Shown here in pieces: positions 8,954-18,162 of a stretch of 64,000 bases of DNA. Position numbers and translations under genes: made by a program. How positions within the stretch are numbered: the first letter of the stretch is position 1; each line of letters opens with the position of its first letter. Source of the DNA: Erythrobacter sp. CCH5-A1. Its GTDB lineage: Bacteria; Pseudomonadota; Alphaproteobacteria; Sphingomonadales; Sphingomonadaceae. The stretch covers positions 62,001-126,000 of the forward strand of contig NZ_LSKQ01000231.1 in the NCBI RefSeq assembly GCF_001557115.1. The letters are read 5' to 3'. The notes beneath the pieces were generated by a model. That model was not told where the DNA came from. It searched no databases and saw nothing but the letters and a program-made list of their open reading frames with translations.

Positions 8954-9619
8954 CTACCTCGTCACGTTATACTTCAGCTGCGCCTCGGTCAGCTGGAAGC
9001 CCACCAGCATCTCGAAGCGGGTGCGCGCGATCGCCGCCTTGACCTCGGGGTCGGCGAGCGGATCGAGCGCCGCTTCCTGGTCGCCCGCGCGTCGTCGCTT
9101 GGTGATTTTCTCGCGGATGTCCTCGGGCAGGGCGGCGTCGGCGCGGTTGACGAAGCCGCCCGCCTTGGCGGTCGCGCTCGCGCGCTCCTGCCCGTCGGCG
9201 AAGGCGAGCGTGACGGTGCCGATGCGCTTGGAGACCACAGCGCTGCCGCCGCGCACCACGGTGACGAAATAGGGCAGTTCCACGGTGCGCGCGCCGCGGG
9301 TGTCGCTGCGGCGGGCGTTTACGGTGAAGGTCGCCTCGGAATAGATCTTGTCCGCGGTGTCGTTGCAGGTGGCGCGCAGATTGGTCATCGCCGCGCTCAC
9401 ATCGAGGCTGGCGACGGTGGTGTCGGCGGGGTCGCGGAAGGTGGTGACGTCGCCGGTGTAGTCCGGGATCCCGACCGAGGGGCACAGCGTCAGCACGCTG
9501 GCGATGCCGACGCCCTGGTCGATCACCAGCTCGCCCTCGTTCGAGCAGGCGGACAGCGCCGCCACGGCAGACAGGGCAAGCCCGAAACGGACATGGGGGG
9601 CGTGCGCGCGAAGCTTCAT
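8954..9619 (-). CDS. putative lipoprotein of unknown function
   Basis: This is a 221-aa protein starting at MKLRAHAPHVRFGLALS. It has a lipobox (AVAALSAC, Cys about residue 25), so it should be exported and lipidated. The mature part has no domain I can name. It contains a second Cys pair (TLCPS, RATCND) that could form a disulfide, and a strand-rich middle with a basic C-terminal stretch (EKITKRRRAG). It is divergent from ispH, whose start lies 72 bp away, so the two share a promoter region. The lipoprotein call rests on the signal sequence only. Confidence 0.72.
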   Translation of the reverse strand: MKLRAHAPHVRFGLALSAVAALSACSNEGELVIDQGVGIASVLTLCPSVGIPDYTGDVTTFRDPADTTVASLDVSAAMTNLRATCNDTADKIYSEATFTVNARRSDTRGARTVELPYFVTVVRGGSAVVSKRIGTVTLAFADGQERASATAKAGGFVNRADAALPEDIREKITKRRRAGDQEAALDPLADPEVKAAIARTRFEMLVGFQLTEAQLKYNVTR

Positions 9620-9691
9620 CAAAGCCGTCCTCGAATTAAACGATCCCGAGCGCCCTAGCGATGACGCGGCGCTTGCGCTAGAGGGGGCGAC

Positions 9692-10681
9692 ATGAACGCG
9701 CCCTTTCCCGCTTCCGCCTCCGAAACTCCGGCCGACACGGCGGAGCGCCCGCTGCTCAACCTGTTGATCGCTGCCCCGCGCGGGTTCTGCGCCGGGGTCG
9801 ACCGGGCGATCGAGATCGTCGAGAAGGCGCTCGAACGCTATGGCGCGCCGGTCTATGTGCGCCACGAGATCGTTCACAACAAATACGTTGTTGAAGGGCT
9901 GAAGGCCAAGGGCGCGATCTTCGTCAAGGAACTGGACGAGGTGCCCGACGATGCGCCCGTGGTGTTCAGCGCCCACGGCGTGCCCAAGGCGATCCCGGCC
10001 GAGGCCAAGCGCCGCCAGCTGCTCTATGTCGATGCCACCTGCCCGCTGGTCAGCAAGATCCACCGCCAGGCCGAACGCCAGATCGAAAAGGGCCGCCACA
10101 TCATCTTCATCGGCCACGAAGGCCACCCCGAGGTGATCGGCACCATGGGCCAGGTCGAGCCCGGGCAGATGACGCTGGTCGAGACCATCGAGGACGTGGA
10201 CAAGCTGCCCTTCGATTCCGACGAGGAGCTCGCCTACCTCACCCAGACGACGTTGTCGGTCGACGACACGCGCGAGGTGATCCAGGCTCTGGAGTGGCGC
10301 TATCCCAACATCTCGGGGCCGCGGGCGGAGGACATCTGCTACGCCACCTCCAACCGCCAGGCGGCGGTCAAGGAGCTGGCGCATGACTGCGATCTGGTGC
10401 TGGTGATCGGCGCGCCCAATTCCTCGAACTCGCTGCGGCTGGTCGAGGTGTCGGAACGGCTTGGCACCCCCGCCAAGCTGATCCAGCGCGCCTCGGAAAT
10501 CGACTTTGCCTGGCTCGAGGGCGTAGAAACGCTCGGCCTGACCGCCGGGGCCTCCGCGCCCGAGGTGCTGGTGCGCGAAGTGGTCGCCGCGCTGGCCGAG
10601 CACCGCACGATCCGCGAGCAGGAAATCACCGCCACGGTCGAGAAAATGGTCTTCAAGCTGCCCCGCCAGCTGACCGAATAG
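9692..10681 (+). CDS. ispH: 4-hydroxy-3-methylbut-2-enyl diphosphate reductase
   Basis: This is a 329-aa [4Fe-4S] enzyme making the last step of the MEP pathway, HMBPP to IPP and DMAPP. The three cluster cysteines are visible in [10 protein letters not shown] (Cys33), DATCPLVSK and [11 protein letters not shown]. The substrate-binding segments FSAHGVP, HEGHPEV and APNSSNS are intact. About 20 residues precede the conserved core, which is common. It is followed after 20 bp by thrB and then rnhA, probably a single operon. Confidence 0.97.
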   Translation: MNAPFPASASETPADTAERPLLNLLIAAPRGFCAGVDRAIEIVEKALERYGAPVYVRHEIVHNKYVVEGLKAKGAIFVKELDEVPDDAPVVFSAHGVPKAIPAEAKRRQLLYVDATCPLVSKIHRQAERQIEKGRHIIFIGHEGHPEVIGTMGQVEPGQMTLVETIEDVDKLPFDSDEELAYLTQTTLSVDDTREVIQALEWRYPNISGPRAEDICYATSNRQAAVKELAHDCDLVLVIGAPNSSNSLRLVEVSERLGTPAKLIQRASEIDFAWLEGVETLGLTAGASAPEVLVREVVAALAEHRTIREQEITATVEKMVFKLPRQLTE

Positions 10682-10701
10682 GCCTGGCGCGGAAGAGGCG
10701 C

Positions 10702-11673
10702 ATGGCGGTCTACACGCATTTGGGCGCGGAGGAACTCGCCCAGCTGATCGGCGAGTACGACGTGGGCGAGCTGGTCTCGGCCAAGGGCATCGCCGAGGGC
10801 GTCTCCAACTCCAACTGGCTGGTCGAGACGACAGGCTCCGGGGACTCGGGTACGCGCTTCATCCTGACGCTTTACGAGCGGCGGATCGACTATGCGGACC
10901 TCCCCTATTTCCTCGGCCTGCTCGATCATCTGGCGAGCAAGGGCTGTCCGGTGCCGCGCACCATGCACGACCGCGCCGGCGCCTCGTGGCGCATGGTCGA
11001 GGGCAAGGCGGCGGCGCTGATCGAGTTCCTGCCCGGGGTCTCCCCCACCCGCCCCACGCCCGCGCAGGCGCGCGCCATCGGGGCGGTGCTGGCGAACCTC
11101 CATCTGGCTGCGCAGGACTTTCCCGGCATCCGCGCCAATGCGATGGATTTCCCCGCGAGCGCGGCGATCCTCGAGGCATGCGGCGCGGAGGCGCTGGCGA
11201 CAATCGACGCAGGCCTGCCCGCGATGCTCGACCACGCCCGTGCCGCCGCAGCGCTCGATCTTGCCGCGCTCCCGCAATCGCAGACCCATGTCGACCTGTT
11301 CCCCGACAATGTGCTGATGCTGGGCGACCGGGTGACCGGCCTCATCGATTTCTACTTCGCCTGCACGGGGCCCATGGTGCTCGATCTTGCGGTGACCCAC
11401 GCGGCCTGGTGCTTCGACGGGGCGAACGCTTATCGCGCGGATTGCGGGGCGGCGCTGGTGGAGGGTTACCAATCGGTCCGGCGCCTCGATCCGGCAGAGC
11501 GGGCGCTGTTCGCCGAGGTTGCGAAGGGCGCGTGCCTCAGGTTCGTCGCCAGCCGCGCGGAGGACTGGCTCGATACGCCCGACGACGCGCTCGTCACCCG
11601 CAAGGACCCGATGCAGTTCGCGCGCCGCTGGCAGTTTTACCACGAGCACGGCGCGGGCCTGCTTGCAGGCTGA
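10702..11673 (+). CDS. thrB: homoserine kinase (aminoglycoside-phosphotransferase fold)
   Basis: This 323-aa protein belongs to the APH-type homoserine kinases, not the GHMP type. It phosphorylates homoserine in threonine synthesis. It starts [24 protein letters not shown] and carries the catalytic loop [14 protein letters not shown] plus the metal-binding GLIDFYFA block. The ATG at 10702 is preceded by GGAAGAGG. It lies between ispH and rnhA on the same strand with short gaps, an arrangement often seen in sphingomonads. Confidence 0.94.
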   Translation: MAVYTHLGAEELAQLIGEYDVGELVSAKGIAEGVSNSNWLVETTGSGDSGTRFILTLYERRIDYADLPYFLGLLDHLASKGCPVPRTMHDRAGASWRMVEGKAAALIEFLPGVSPTRPTPAQARAIGAVLANLHLAAQDFPGIRANAMDFPASAAILEACGAEALATIDAGLPAMLDHARAAAALDLAALPQSQTHVDLFPDNVLMLGDRVTGLIDFYFACTGPMVLDLAVTHAAWCFDGANAYRADCGAALVEGYQSVRRLDPAERALFAEVAKGACLRFVASRAEDWLDTPDDALVTRKDPMQFARRWQFYHEHGAGLLAG

Positions 11674-11698
11674 GGCCGCGCGCGCCAAAGCGCAGCCG

Positions 11699-12157
11699 AT
11701 GAAACAGGTCGACATCTTCACCGACGGCGCGTGCAAGGGCAATCCGGGCCCCGGCGGCTGGGCCGCGATCCTGCGCAGCGGCGGCCACGAGAAGGAACTG
11801 GTCGGCGGCGAGCCCGACACGACCAACAACCGCATGGAGATGACCGCGGTGCTGCGCGGCCTCACAGCCTTGAAGGAGCCCTGCGCGGTCACGGTCCACA
11901 CTGACAGCCGCTATGTCATCGACGGGATGACGCAATGGATCTTCGGCTGGCAGAAGCGCGGCTGGGTCAATGCGGCCAAGAAGCCCGTCGCCAACGAGGA
12001 CCTATGGCGCGAGCTAATCGCGGCGGCGCGGCCTCACAAGGTCTCATGGCAATGGGTGAAGGGCCACGCGGGCCACCCCGGAAACGAACGCGCCGACGCG
12101 CTGGCGAGCGAGGAAGCGGTGCGGCAGGCGGAGCCGGGGTCGGCGTCCGGGCACTAA
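11699..12157 (+). CDS. rnhA: ribonuclease HI
   Basis: This 152-aa enzyme degrades the RNA strand of RNA-DNA hybrids such as R-loops and Okazaki primers. The catalytic acids can be placed at Asp9 ([15 protein letters not shown]), Glu47 (NNRMEMTAV), Asp69 (TDSRYVIDG) and Asp133 (NERADALA), with the basic handle region and [11 protein letters not shown] present. Length and motifs match E. coli RnhA. It starts 25 bp after thrB. An inverted-repeat element begins 11 bp after its stop. Confidence 0.97.
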   Translation: MKQVDIFTDGACKGNPGPGGWAAILRSGGHEKELVGGEPDTTNNRMEMTAVLRGLTALKEPCAVTVHTDSRYVIDGMTQWIFGWQKRGWVNAAKKPVANEDLWRELIAAARPHKVSWQWVKGHAGHPGNERADALASEEAVRQAEPGSASGH

Positions 12158-12167
12158 GCCCTGTTTT

Positions 12168-12270
12168 CGTCATTGCGAGCGAAGCGAAGCAATCCATGGA
12201 TCAAGCTCGCGCCAAGGCAGATCGCTCAGGCCCTGGATTGCTTCGTCGCCTTCGGCTCCTCGCAATGACG
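12168..12270. repeat. inverted-repeat intergenic element (REP/MITE-like)
   Basis: The element begins with CGTCATTGCGAGCGAAGCGA and ends with the near-complement reading into CTCGCAATGACG. The two arms (about 32 and 40 nt) also share GAAGCAATCCA/TGGATTGCTTC, giving a long imperfect hairpin with a 30-nt centre. CGTCATTGCGAG-type palindromes are widespread non-autonomous repeats in several bacterial lineages. It could also serve as a bidirectional terminator between convergent rnhA and the YegP-like gene. No transposase is present. Confidence 0.7.
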
Positions 12271-12280
12271 AGGGAAAATC

Positions 12281-12457
12281 TCAGCTGTTGTCTTCGACTT
12301 CGGCGTCGGGGCCGTTCTTCTTGATCGAATCGATCGCGTTCTGCGCGCTCGCCTTGCTCGAATAGCCCTGGGTCGAGAACATCACTTCCGAATTGTACTT
12401 GAAGCGCACCCGGAATTCGCCGGCGTTATCCTTGTAGATCTCGAACTTGTGAGCCAT
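12281..12457 (-). CDS. YegP/DUF1508 family small protein
   Basis: This is a 58-aa protein beginning MAHKFEIYKDNAGEFRVRF. The FEIYKDNAGEFRVRFKYNS strand followed by STQGYSSKASAQNAIDSIKKN is the DUF1508 (YegP) repeat, here as a single copy, whereas E. coli YegP has two. The biochemical role of the family is unknown; some members are linked to stress. The start is well supported by AGGAGGG 6-7 bp upstream. It is a standalone gene between the repeat element and the FAD oxidoreductase. Confidence 0.88.
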   Translation of the reverse strand: MAHKFEIYKDNAGEFRVRFKYNSEVMFSTQGYSSKASAQNAIDSIKKNGPDAEVEDNS

Positions 12458-12518
12458 CGTTTTCCCTCCTGAGGTGGTTAATCCACATTAGGGAAATGCC
12501 AGATGGGCCGCCGCTTGC

Positions 12519-13628
12519 CTAGGCCGATTGTAGCGCGGCGGCAAAGCGCGCCGGGCTGTAGGCGGTCGCATCGATCCCTGCCGTCATGGCATCGGCGGCC
12601 AGGTCCAGAAGCAGCTGTGCGCCCAATCGCGCGGCGGCGGGCGCGGTCTGGATGCCGAAGCCGCCCTGCCCTGCGAACCAGAAGAAGCCCTCGGCCTGCG
12701 GATCGAAGCCGTAGACCGGCATCCGGTCGGGCGCGAAGCTCCTGAGGCCCGCCCAGCGGCGCTCGACCGCGGCGATCCGCCAGTCGGTCACGCTCTGGAA
12801 GCGGTCGATGGCGATGGCGACGTCGAGCTCCTCGGGCGCGGCGTCGCAGGGCTCGGAGGGGATCTCGTCATGGGGCGAGAGCCAGAGTCGGCCCGCGTCG
12901 GGCTTGAAATAAAAGCCGCCATTGATGTCGAGCACCAGCGGCAGGTCGGCCGGTGCGGGGGGATCGACGCGCAGCACGGCGACCGTGCGGCGGAAGGGGG
13001 CGATACCGATTGGCGCGGCCCCTGCGACGACCGCGATCTCGTCCGCCCAGGCGCCGGCGGCGTTGACGATCGTCCTCGCGCGCCATGTCTCGCCGCGCGC
13101 ACTGGTGATCGTCCAGGCCCCGCCCTCGCGCGCCAGCCCCGCCACCCGTGCGCGGGTGACGACCTCGGCGCAGTTCCGCCGCGCAATGGCGAGGTAATGC
13201 TGGTGTAGCCCCGCCACATCGATATCGGCGCAGGCCGGCTGGTGCAGCGCCTCGCTCCATTCGGGCCGGATCTGCGGGATCATTGCGCCCAGCGATGCAG
13301 GCGCGAGGCGCTCGATCCGCACTCCCGTGCCTTCATAGCTTGCGCGGAACTCCGCCATCGCCGCCGCATCCTCGGCGCGCCCGATGTAGAGCGCGCCGCG
13401 CGGCGTCAGGAAGCCGTGATCGCCAAGATAGGCGCCCGAGGCGCGGGTCAGCGGCACCACGCCGGGGCCGCCGTAGCATTCCTCCCAGAATGCCGCCGAG
13501 CGCCCGGTGGCATGGTAGCCCGGCGCGTCTTCGGCCTCGAGCAGCAGCACGCGGGCGTGAGGGGCCAGCTCGGCAGCGATGCTCGCGCCCGCCATGCCGG
13601 CGCCGATCACGGCGATATCGTGGATCAT
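12519..13628 (-). CDS. FAD-dependent oxidoreductase (DAO / glycine oxidase type)
   Basis: This is a 369-aa protein with an N-terminal Rossmann dinucleotide motif (IAVIGAGMAGAS, residues 5-16) and the DAO-family C-terminal motif (FFWFAGQGGFGIQTAPAAARLGAQLL). The central NAAGAWADE block is also typical. DAO enzymes oxidise amines or amino acids with FAD and release H2O2 or pass electrons on. The substrate is not evident; it could be a D-amino acid, sarcosine or glycine-like amine. The start ATG overlaps the stop of the upstream hydrolase by ATGA, so the pair is translationally coupled. Confidence 0.85.
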   Translation of the reverse strand: MIHDIAVIGAGMAGASIAAELAPHARVLLLEAEDAPGYHATGRSAAFWEECYGGPGVVPLTRASGAYLGDHGFLTPRGALYIGRAEDAAAMAEFRASYEGTGVRIERLAPASLGAMIPQIRPEWSEALHQPACADIDVAGLHQHYLAIARRNCAEVVTRARVAGLAREGGAWTITSARGETWRARTIVNAAGAWADEIAVVAGAAPIGIAPFRRTVAVLRVDPPAPADLPLVLDINGGFYFKPDAGRLWLSPHDEIPSEPCDAAPEELDVAIAIDRFQSVTDWRIAAVERRWAGLRSFAPDRMPVYGFDPQAEGFFWFAGQGGFGIQTAPAAARLGAQLLLDLAADAMTAGIDATAYSPARFAAALQSA

Positions 13629-14590
13629 TGTTGCGGAGCCACCCGGTCCAGGAAGTCGGCGATCTTCGCCATGATCGCCGCGCGCACGGGTGCGGTCTCG
13701 CGCAGCACCTCGTGATGCGCCTCCTCGCCGAGCGCGAGCAGTTCGCCCTTCGGCAGGCGCGCGGCGGCGCGCAGGTTGGCGGGGTGGCTCACCAGCTTGT
13801 CGGACGAGGTCGAAACGATCAGCACCGGCACATCGATTCGCTCCAGCGCGCCCGACGCTTCCAGCATCATCCACGAGGCATAGGCCCGCTCGACCCAGCG
13901 CCAGCTGGCCGGGCCCATCACCAGCTCGGGCCGCGCCGTGCGCCACCACATCTCGTCGGAATAGCGATCGGGATCGTGGGTGAGGAGGTTGGCGCGCTTG
14001 GAAGGTTTCTCGCCCGGCTTTTCGCTCCATTTCCAAGCCTGCCGCGTCGGATCGCCGACCGCGCACATCGCCTGCGCGACGCGGTGGAGGATGGCGAGCG
14101 GCAGCGGCGGGCCGTTGACGCCCGTCATCGGCGCGCTAAGCACCACCGCATCCGGCGCGACGCGCCGCGCGATCAGCGCGCGCAGCACGAGATGCCCGCC
14201 CATCGAATGCGCCGCGAGCACGTGCGGCCCGGGCGTCTCGGCGGTCCAGCGTTCCCACAGCAGGGCAAGATCGTCGATCCACACCGAGAAATCCTCGACA
14301 TGCCCCGTGACATCGTCCTTGCCGAGCCGGCCCGATCCGGCCTGCCCGCGCCAGTCCGAGGCGGTCACCCGCCACCCGGCGCGGTGCCATTCCTCGAGCG
14401 TTTCGAGATATTTCTCGTAGAAATCCCCCCGCCCGGGGAGGAACAGGATCGAACCGCGCCGGCGTTCGCCCGCGCCCGGCCAGTCGATCCGGCGGATGGC
14501 ATGGCCATCGGCGGCGGTCCAGGTGCTCTCGCACGCGGCGGCGGGAATCGCCCGGCGATCGATCGGGGAATCGAGAACGGCCGCGCTCAC
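13625..14590 (-). CDS. alpha/beta hydrolase (lysophospholipase/monoacylglycerol lipase type)
   Basis: This is a 321-aa hydrolase of the serine aminopeptidase S33/Hydrolase_4 type. Visible features are SILFLPGRGDFYEKY (oxyanion region), the nucleophile elbow AAHSMGGH with Ser129, a late DKLVSH loop carrying the acid, and EEAHHEVLRE with the catalytic His. The best start is a GTG at 14590 with a GGGGAG-type ribosome site; no nearby in-frame ATG exists. It probably acts on lipid esters. It is coupled to the FAD oxidoreductase by a 4-bp overlap. The upstream region towards cpaA is a divergent promoter. Confidence 0.85.
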   Translation of the reverse strand: MSAAVLDSPIDRRAIPAAACESTWTAADGHAIRRIDWPGAGERRRGSILFLPGRGDFYEKYLETLEEWHRAGWRVTASDWRGQAGSGRLGKDDVTGHVEDFSVWIDDLALLWERWTAETPGPHVLAAHSMGGHLVLRALIARRVAPDAVVLSAPMTGVNGPPLPLAILHRVAQAMCAVGDPTRQAWKWSEKPGEKPSKRANLLTHDPDRYSDEMWWRTARPELVMGPASWRWVERAYASWMMLEASGALERIDVPVLIVSTSSDKLVSHPANLRAAARLPKGELLALGEEAHHEVLRETAPVRAAIMAKIADFLDRVAPQQ

Positions 14591-14725
14591 GCTCCGCCGG
14601 CTCCCCTGCGGGCCCGCAAACCGGAAATCGTGGTTACTATTTGGTAAGTCATAACCTGTAGCAAGTGTCCCATTGAAGGACGGTCTGCGCACGGCGCACG
14701 GCCATGCTCCGGGGGACGACGCAAG

Positions 14726-15229
14726 ATGAATACCATTTCCTACGGTCTGCTGATCGGCTTGGCAATCGCGCTGCTGGTGGCCTCGTTCACCGACATCCGC
14801 CGCCGCCAGATCGACAATTGGCTGAACCTTGCCATCGCGCTGGGTGCGCCGGTGTTCTGGTGGTCGACCGGCATGTCCCTGTGGCCCGATCTGGGCTGGC
14901 AGCTGCTGTCCTTCGTCATCATCACCGCGATCCTGATCGGCATCGCCTATATCGGATATGCCACGGGGGTGAGGATCCTGGGGGGCGGCGACATCAAGCT
15001 GCTTTCCGCGCTCGCGCTGTGGCTGACCCCGTTCCACTACGTCCAGATGCTGATGATCATGTCGCTGTTCGGCGGCGCGCTGGCGGTCGGCTTCGTGGTC
15101 CGCCGGGTCGTGTTCAAGCCCAAGACACCGGGCGAGCTGCCCTATGGCGTGGCGATCGCTTTCGGAGCGCTCTGGGTGCTCGTGCTCAACTATCTTCCCG
15201 CCGATGCGACGGCTGCGTTCAGCGCATAA
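14726..15229 (+). CDS. cpaA: prepilin peptidase CpaA/TadV (A24 family)
   Basis: This is a 167-aa integral membrane aspartic peptidase. The two catalytic aspartates are in ASFTDIRRRQIDNW and in the GxGD-type motif LGGGDIKLL. About five hydrophobic helices are seen, and the N-terminal methyltransferase-like domain of large PilD enzymes is absent, which is normal for Tad systems. It would cleave Flp pilin and TadE/F-like pseudopilins. It is the first gene of the pilus cluster running on the plus strand to 22251. No flp pilin gene is found in the window. Confidence 0.93.
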   Translation: MNTISYGLLIGLAIALLVASFTDIRRRQIDNWLNLAIALGAPVFWWSTGMSLWPDLGWQLLSFVIITAILIGIAYIGYATGVRILGGGDIKLLSALALWLTPFHYVQMLMIMSLFGGALAVGFVVRRVVFKPKTPGELPYGVAIAFGALWVLVLNYLPADATAAFSA

Positions 15230-15318
15230 CCCGATTTTAACCAGTCAAGCCTTACGCACTGCAACCATACCTGCCCGCCAACCAACCCACGGGCCATTAC
15301 GAGGGGGCTATTTGAGCC

Positions 15319-16452
15319 ATGGATAGGAAGAAACTGGTTCTGCTGCTCGGTGCGCTGATCATCGCGATCGGAACGGCATTTGCCGCGCGCAGCATGTTCG
15401 CCGGAAGCGCCGCTCCCGAAGCCGAGGCCGCTGCGGTTCCGACGGGCCCACGCGTCCTCGTCGCCAAGCGGGCCCTGACCGCGGGCACCATCATCACCGC
15501 CGATGCACTCGGCTTTCAACCCTGGCCCAAGGAACTGGTGCAGGACGCCTATTTCATCGACGGCGAGGCCGACATGAACAAGCTCCTCGGCACCGTGGTC
15601 CGCTTCCCGATCACTGCGGGCGAGCCGGTCACCCAGGGCGCGCTGGTTTCGCCGGGCGACCGCGGCTTCCTCGCCGCAGCGCTTGGCCCGGGCATGCGCG
15701 CCGTCACCGTGCCGGTGTCGGCCACCACCGGTGTTGCTGGCTTCGTCTTCGCCGGTGACCGCGTCGATCTCGTGCTGACCCAGCAGGTCGATGGCGACAA
15801 CGGCACCGCGCCGCTCAAGGCGGCCGAAACCGTGCTGCGCAACCTGCGCGTGCTGGCGACCGACCAGACGGTCGAGAAGACCGTCGACGAGAACGGCAAG
15901 ACCCAGGTCACCGAATTCCGCACCGTCACGCTCGAAGTGACGCCCAAGATCGCCGAGAAGATTGCGGTCGCCCAGACCATCGGCACGCTCAGCCTTGCGC
16001 TGCGCTCGATCTCCGACAGCCAGTCGGAACTCGAAAAGGCCGTGGCCGCAGGCGACGTCAAGATCCCGGCGGGCGCCACGCCCGAGCAGGAAGAGCGCAT
16101 CCTCAAGGCCGCGATGAAGAGCCCGATCGACAAGGGCACGACCTTCGTGACCGGCGGCGATGTGTCGCGCTTCCAGCGCTCGACGATGCCGCCCAAGGGC
16201 GGGTCGGGGGGGCAGCAGGCCGCGCCGTCCTATGCGCCGCAGCCCGCACCGCGCCGCTCCACCCCTGCGAGCAGCGACGCCAGCGCCCCGGCCCCCGTCT
16301 ATCGCGGTCCCAGCGTGCGCGTCACCCGCGGCAAGGAAACCACCGAGGAAAGCGTCGGCTCCGGCACGGGCGCGGTCATCTCCAGCCAATCCAGCGGCGT
16401 GAAGCGTGCCGGGCAGGTTCTGCCCAGCGCCGGCGCGACCATCGCATTCTGA
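15319..16452 (+). CDS. cpaB: Flp pilus assembly protein CpaB (RcpC)
   Basis: This 377-aa periplasmic protein is anchored by an N-terminal helix (KLVLLLGALIIAIGTAFAAR). It has a SAF domain (RVLVAKRALTAGTIITADAL...VRFPITAGEPVTQGAL) and the RcpC region (MRAVTVPVSATTGVAGFVFAGDRVDLVLT). CpaB/RcpC helps form or gate the outer-membrane channel with CpaC. The C-terminus (from about residue 290) is Pro/Ser/Ala-rich and probably disordered. A GAGGGGG site precedes the ATG. It lies 41 bp upstream of cpaC. Confidence 0.93.
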   Translation: MDRKKLVLLLGALIIAIGTAFAARSMFAGSAAPEAEAAAVPTGPRVLVAKRALTAGTIITADALGFQPWPKELVQDAYFIDGEADMNKLLGTVVRFPITAGEPVTQGALVSPGDRGFLAAALGPGMRAVTVPVSATTGVAGFVFAGDRVDLVLTQQVDGDNGTAPLKAAETVLRNLRVLATDQTVEKTVDENGKTQVTEFRTVTLEVTPKIAEKIAVAQTIGTLSLALRSISDSQSELEKAVAAGDVKIPAGATPEQEERILKAAMKSPIDKGTTFVTGGDVSRFQRSTMPPKGGSGGQQAAPSYAPQPAPRRSTPASSDASAPAPVYRGPSVRVTRGKETTEESVGSGTGAVISSQSSGVKRAGQVLPSAGATIAF

Positions 16453-16493
16453 GGACCGGGCACATGTCGATCAAACCCGAGGGGGGTCAACCC

Positions 16494-18143
16494 ATGACAC
16501 GCAAGTTCAAGCTCAAGCTGCTGGTGGCCGCGATGGCCGCGGCGCCGATGACGGCGATGCCCGCCGCCACCGCGGTCGCCCAGCAGGTCGTCCGGCCCTC
16601 GCAGGAAATCGTCCTGTCGATCGGCAAGGGCGAACTGGTCACGGTTCCCGGTGCGATGGCCGACGTGTTCGTCGCCAATGACGAAGTCGCCGATGTCCAG
16701 ATCAAGTCCCAGCGCCAGCTCTATGTCTTCGGCAAGTCGGGCGGCGAGACCACGATCTACGCCAGCAACGAACGCGGCGACGTGATCTTCTCGGCCAACA
16801 TCCGGGTCGGCTCGAACATCGGCAGCATCGACCAGATGCTCGCGATGGCGATGCCCGATGCCAAGGTGAGCGTGTCGACGATGGGCGTCGGCACGGTGCT
16901 GCTGACCGGCACCGTAGGCGCGCCCGAGGATGCTGCCGAGGCCGAGCGCCTGGTGCAGGCCTTCCTGGGCGAAAAGACCAACGTCATCAGCCGCCTGCGC
17001 ACCGCGACCCCGCTGCAGGTCAACCTTCAGGTCAAGATCGCCGAGGTCAACCGCTCGCTGCTGCGCAGCATCGGCGGCAACCTCCAGACCTTCGACACCA
17101 CCGGCGGCTTCCGCTTCGGCGTGGGCACCGGCGGGCGTTCGATCGTCACCGGCGAATACGGCCTTGGCGGTCCCTTCGCGGCGGGCAACAACATCCTCAA
17201 CCCGACCATCACCGTGCCGGTCTTCGGGGCCAACGGCCTGCCGCTGTTCAACGATGACGGCACGCCGATCACCCAGGAAATCCTCGGCACTGCGGTCAAC
17301 AGCAACAACGGCACGACCCTGACGGGCCTTGGCCGCCTGTTCGGGATGGACATGCTCGGCGCGCTCGACCTGTCTGAGCGTCTCGGCCTCGTCTCGACCA
17401 TCACCGAACCCAACCTCACCGCGCTCTCGGGCGAAACCGCGACTTTCCTTGCGGGCGGCGAGTTCCCGGTGCCGATCTCGCAGGGCCTCGGCCAGGTGTC
17501 GATCGAGTTCCGCCAGTTCGGCGTCAGCCTCGCCTATACCCCGACCGTGCTGTCGAACGGCCGCATCTCGATGCGCGTGCGTCCGGAAGTCTCGGAACTC
17601 TCGGCGCAGGGCTCGGTCACGCTGAACGGCTTCCAGGTCCCTGCCCTGACCACCCGCCGCACCGAAACGACGGTCGAGCTGGGCTCTGGCCAGAGCTTCA
17701 TGATTGCCGGCCTGATGAGCGCCAACGCGCAGAACACGCTCGACAAGGCGCCGGGCGTGGGTGACGTGCCGATCCTCGGCAACCTGTTCCGCAGCCGCCA
17801 GTTCCGCAAGGGCGAGAGCGAGCTGGTGATCATCGTCACCCCATATCTGGTGAAGCCGGTCGACGCCAAGGACATCAAGCTGCCGACCGACGGCTTCCAT
17901 ACCGCCAACGAGTTCCAGCAGCTGCTTGGCTACAAGGAAAACGCGGGAGTCTCGGGCGAGACGCGGCCCCTGCCGAGCGCGGCGCAGCCTGACGCGCCTG
18001 CTCCCAAGGTGAGCGCTGCCGATCCGGCCGCGATCGTTCCCACCGGCGAGGAAAAGCCCCGCCGCGCGGACAAGAAGAGCCGCCGTCCGGAGCGTGCCGC
18101 CAAGGCCGATACTCCTGCCGCCACCCCCGGTTTCAGCCTCTAA
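16494..18143 (+). CDS. cpaC: Flp pilus secretin CpaC (RcpA)
   Basis: This is a 549-aa outer-membrane secretin. It has a signal peptide (MTRKFKLKLLVAAMAAAP...AVAQ), an N-terminal pilus-domain (EIVLSIGKGELVTVPGAMADVFV), a BON-like part, and the C-terminal secretin domain with VEL-type motifs (TEPNLTALSGETATFLAGGEFPVP, GVGDVPILGNLFRSR, SELVIIVTPYLV). It forms the pore for the pilus. I chose 16494, which has GAGGGGGG about 7 bp upstream; an in-frame ATG at 16464 also has a possible site. The tail after about residue 470 is Pro/Ala/Lys-rich. Confidence 0.93.
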   Translation: MTRKFKLKLLVAAMAAAPMTAMPAATAVAQQVVRPSQEIVLSIGKGELVTVPGAMADVFVANDEVADVQIKSQRQLYVFGKSGGETTIYASNERGDVIFSANIRVGSNIGSIDQMLAMAMPDAKVSVSTMGVGTVLLTGTVGAPEDAAEAERLVQAFLGEKTNVISRLRTATPLQVNLQVKIAEVNRSLLRSIGGNLQTFDTTGGFRFGVGTGGRSIVTGEYGLGGPFAAGNNILNPTITVPVFGANGLPLFNDDGTPITQEILGTAVNSNNGTTLTGLGRLFGMDMLGALDLSERLGLVSTITEPNLTALSGETATFLAGGEFPVPISQGLGQVSIEFRQFGVSLAYTPTVLSNGRISMRVRPEVSELSAQGSVTLNGFQVPALTTRRTETTVELGSGQSFMIAGLMSANAQNTLDKAPGVGDVPILGNLFRSRQFRKGESELVIIVTPYLVKPVDAKDIKLPTDGFHTANEFQQLLGYKENAGVSGETRPLPSAAQPDAPAPKVSAADPAAIVPTGEEKPRRADKKSRRPERAAKADTPAATPGFSL

Positions 18144-18162
18144 CGCGAGAAAGGTGCCACAC

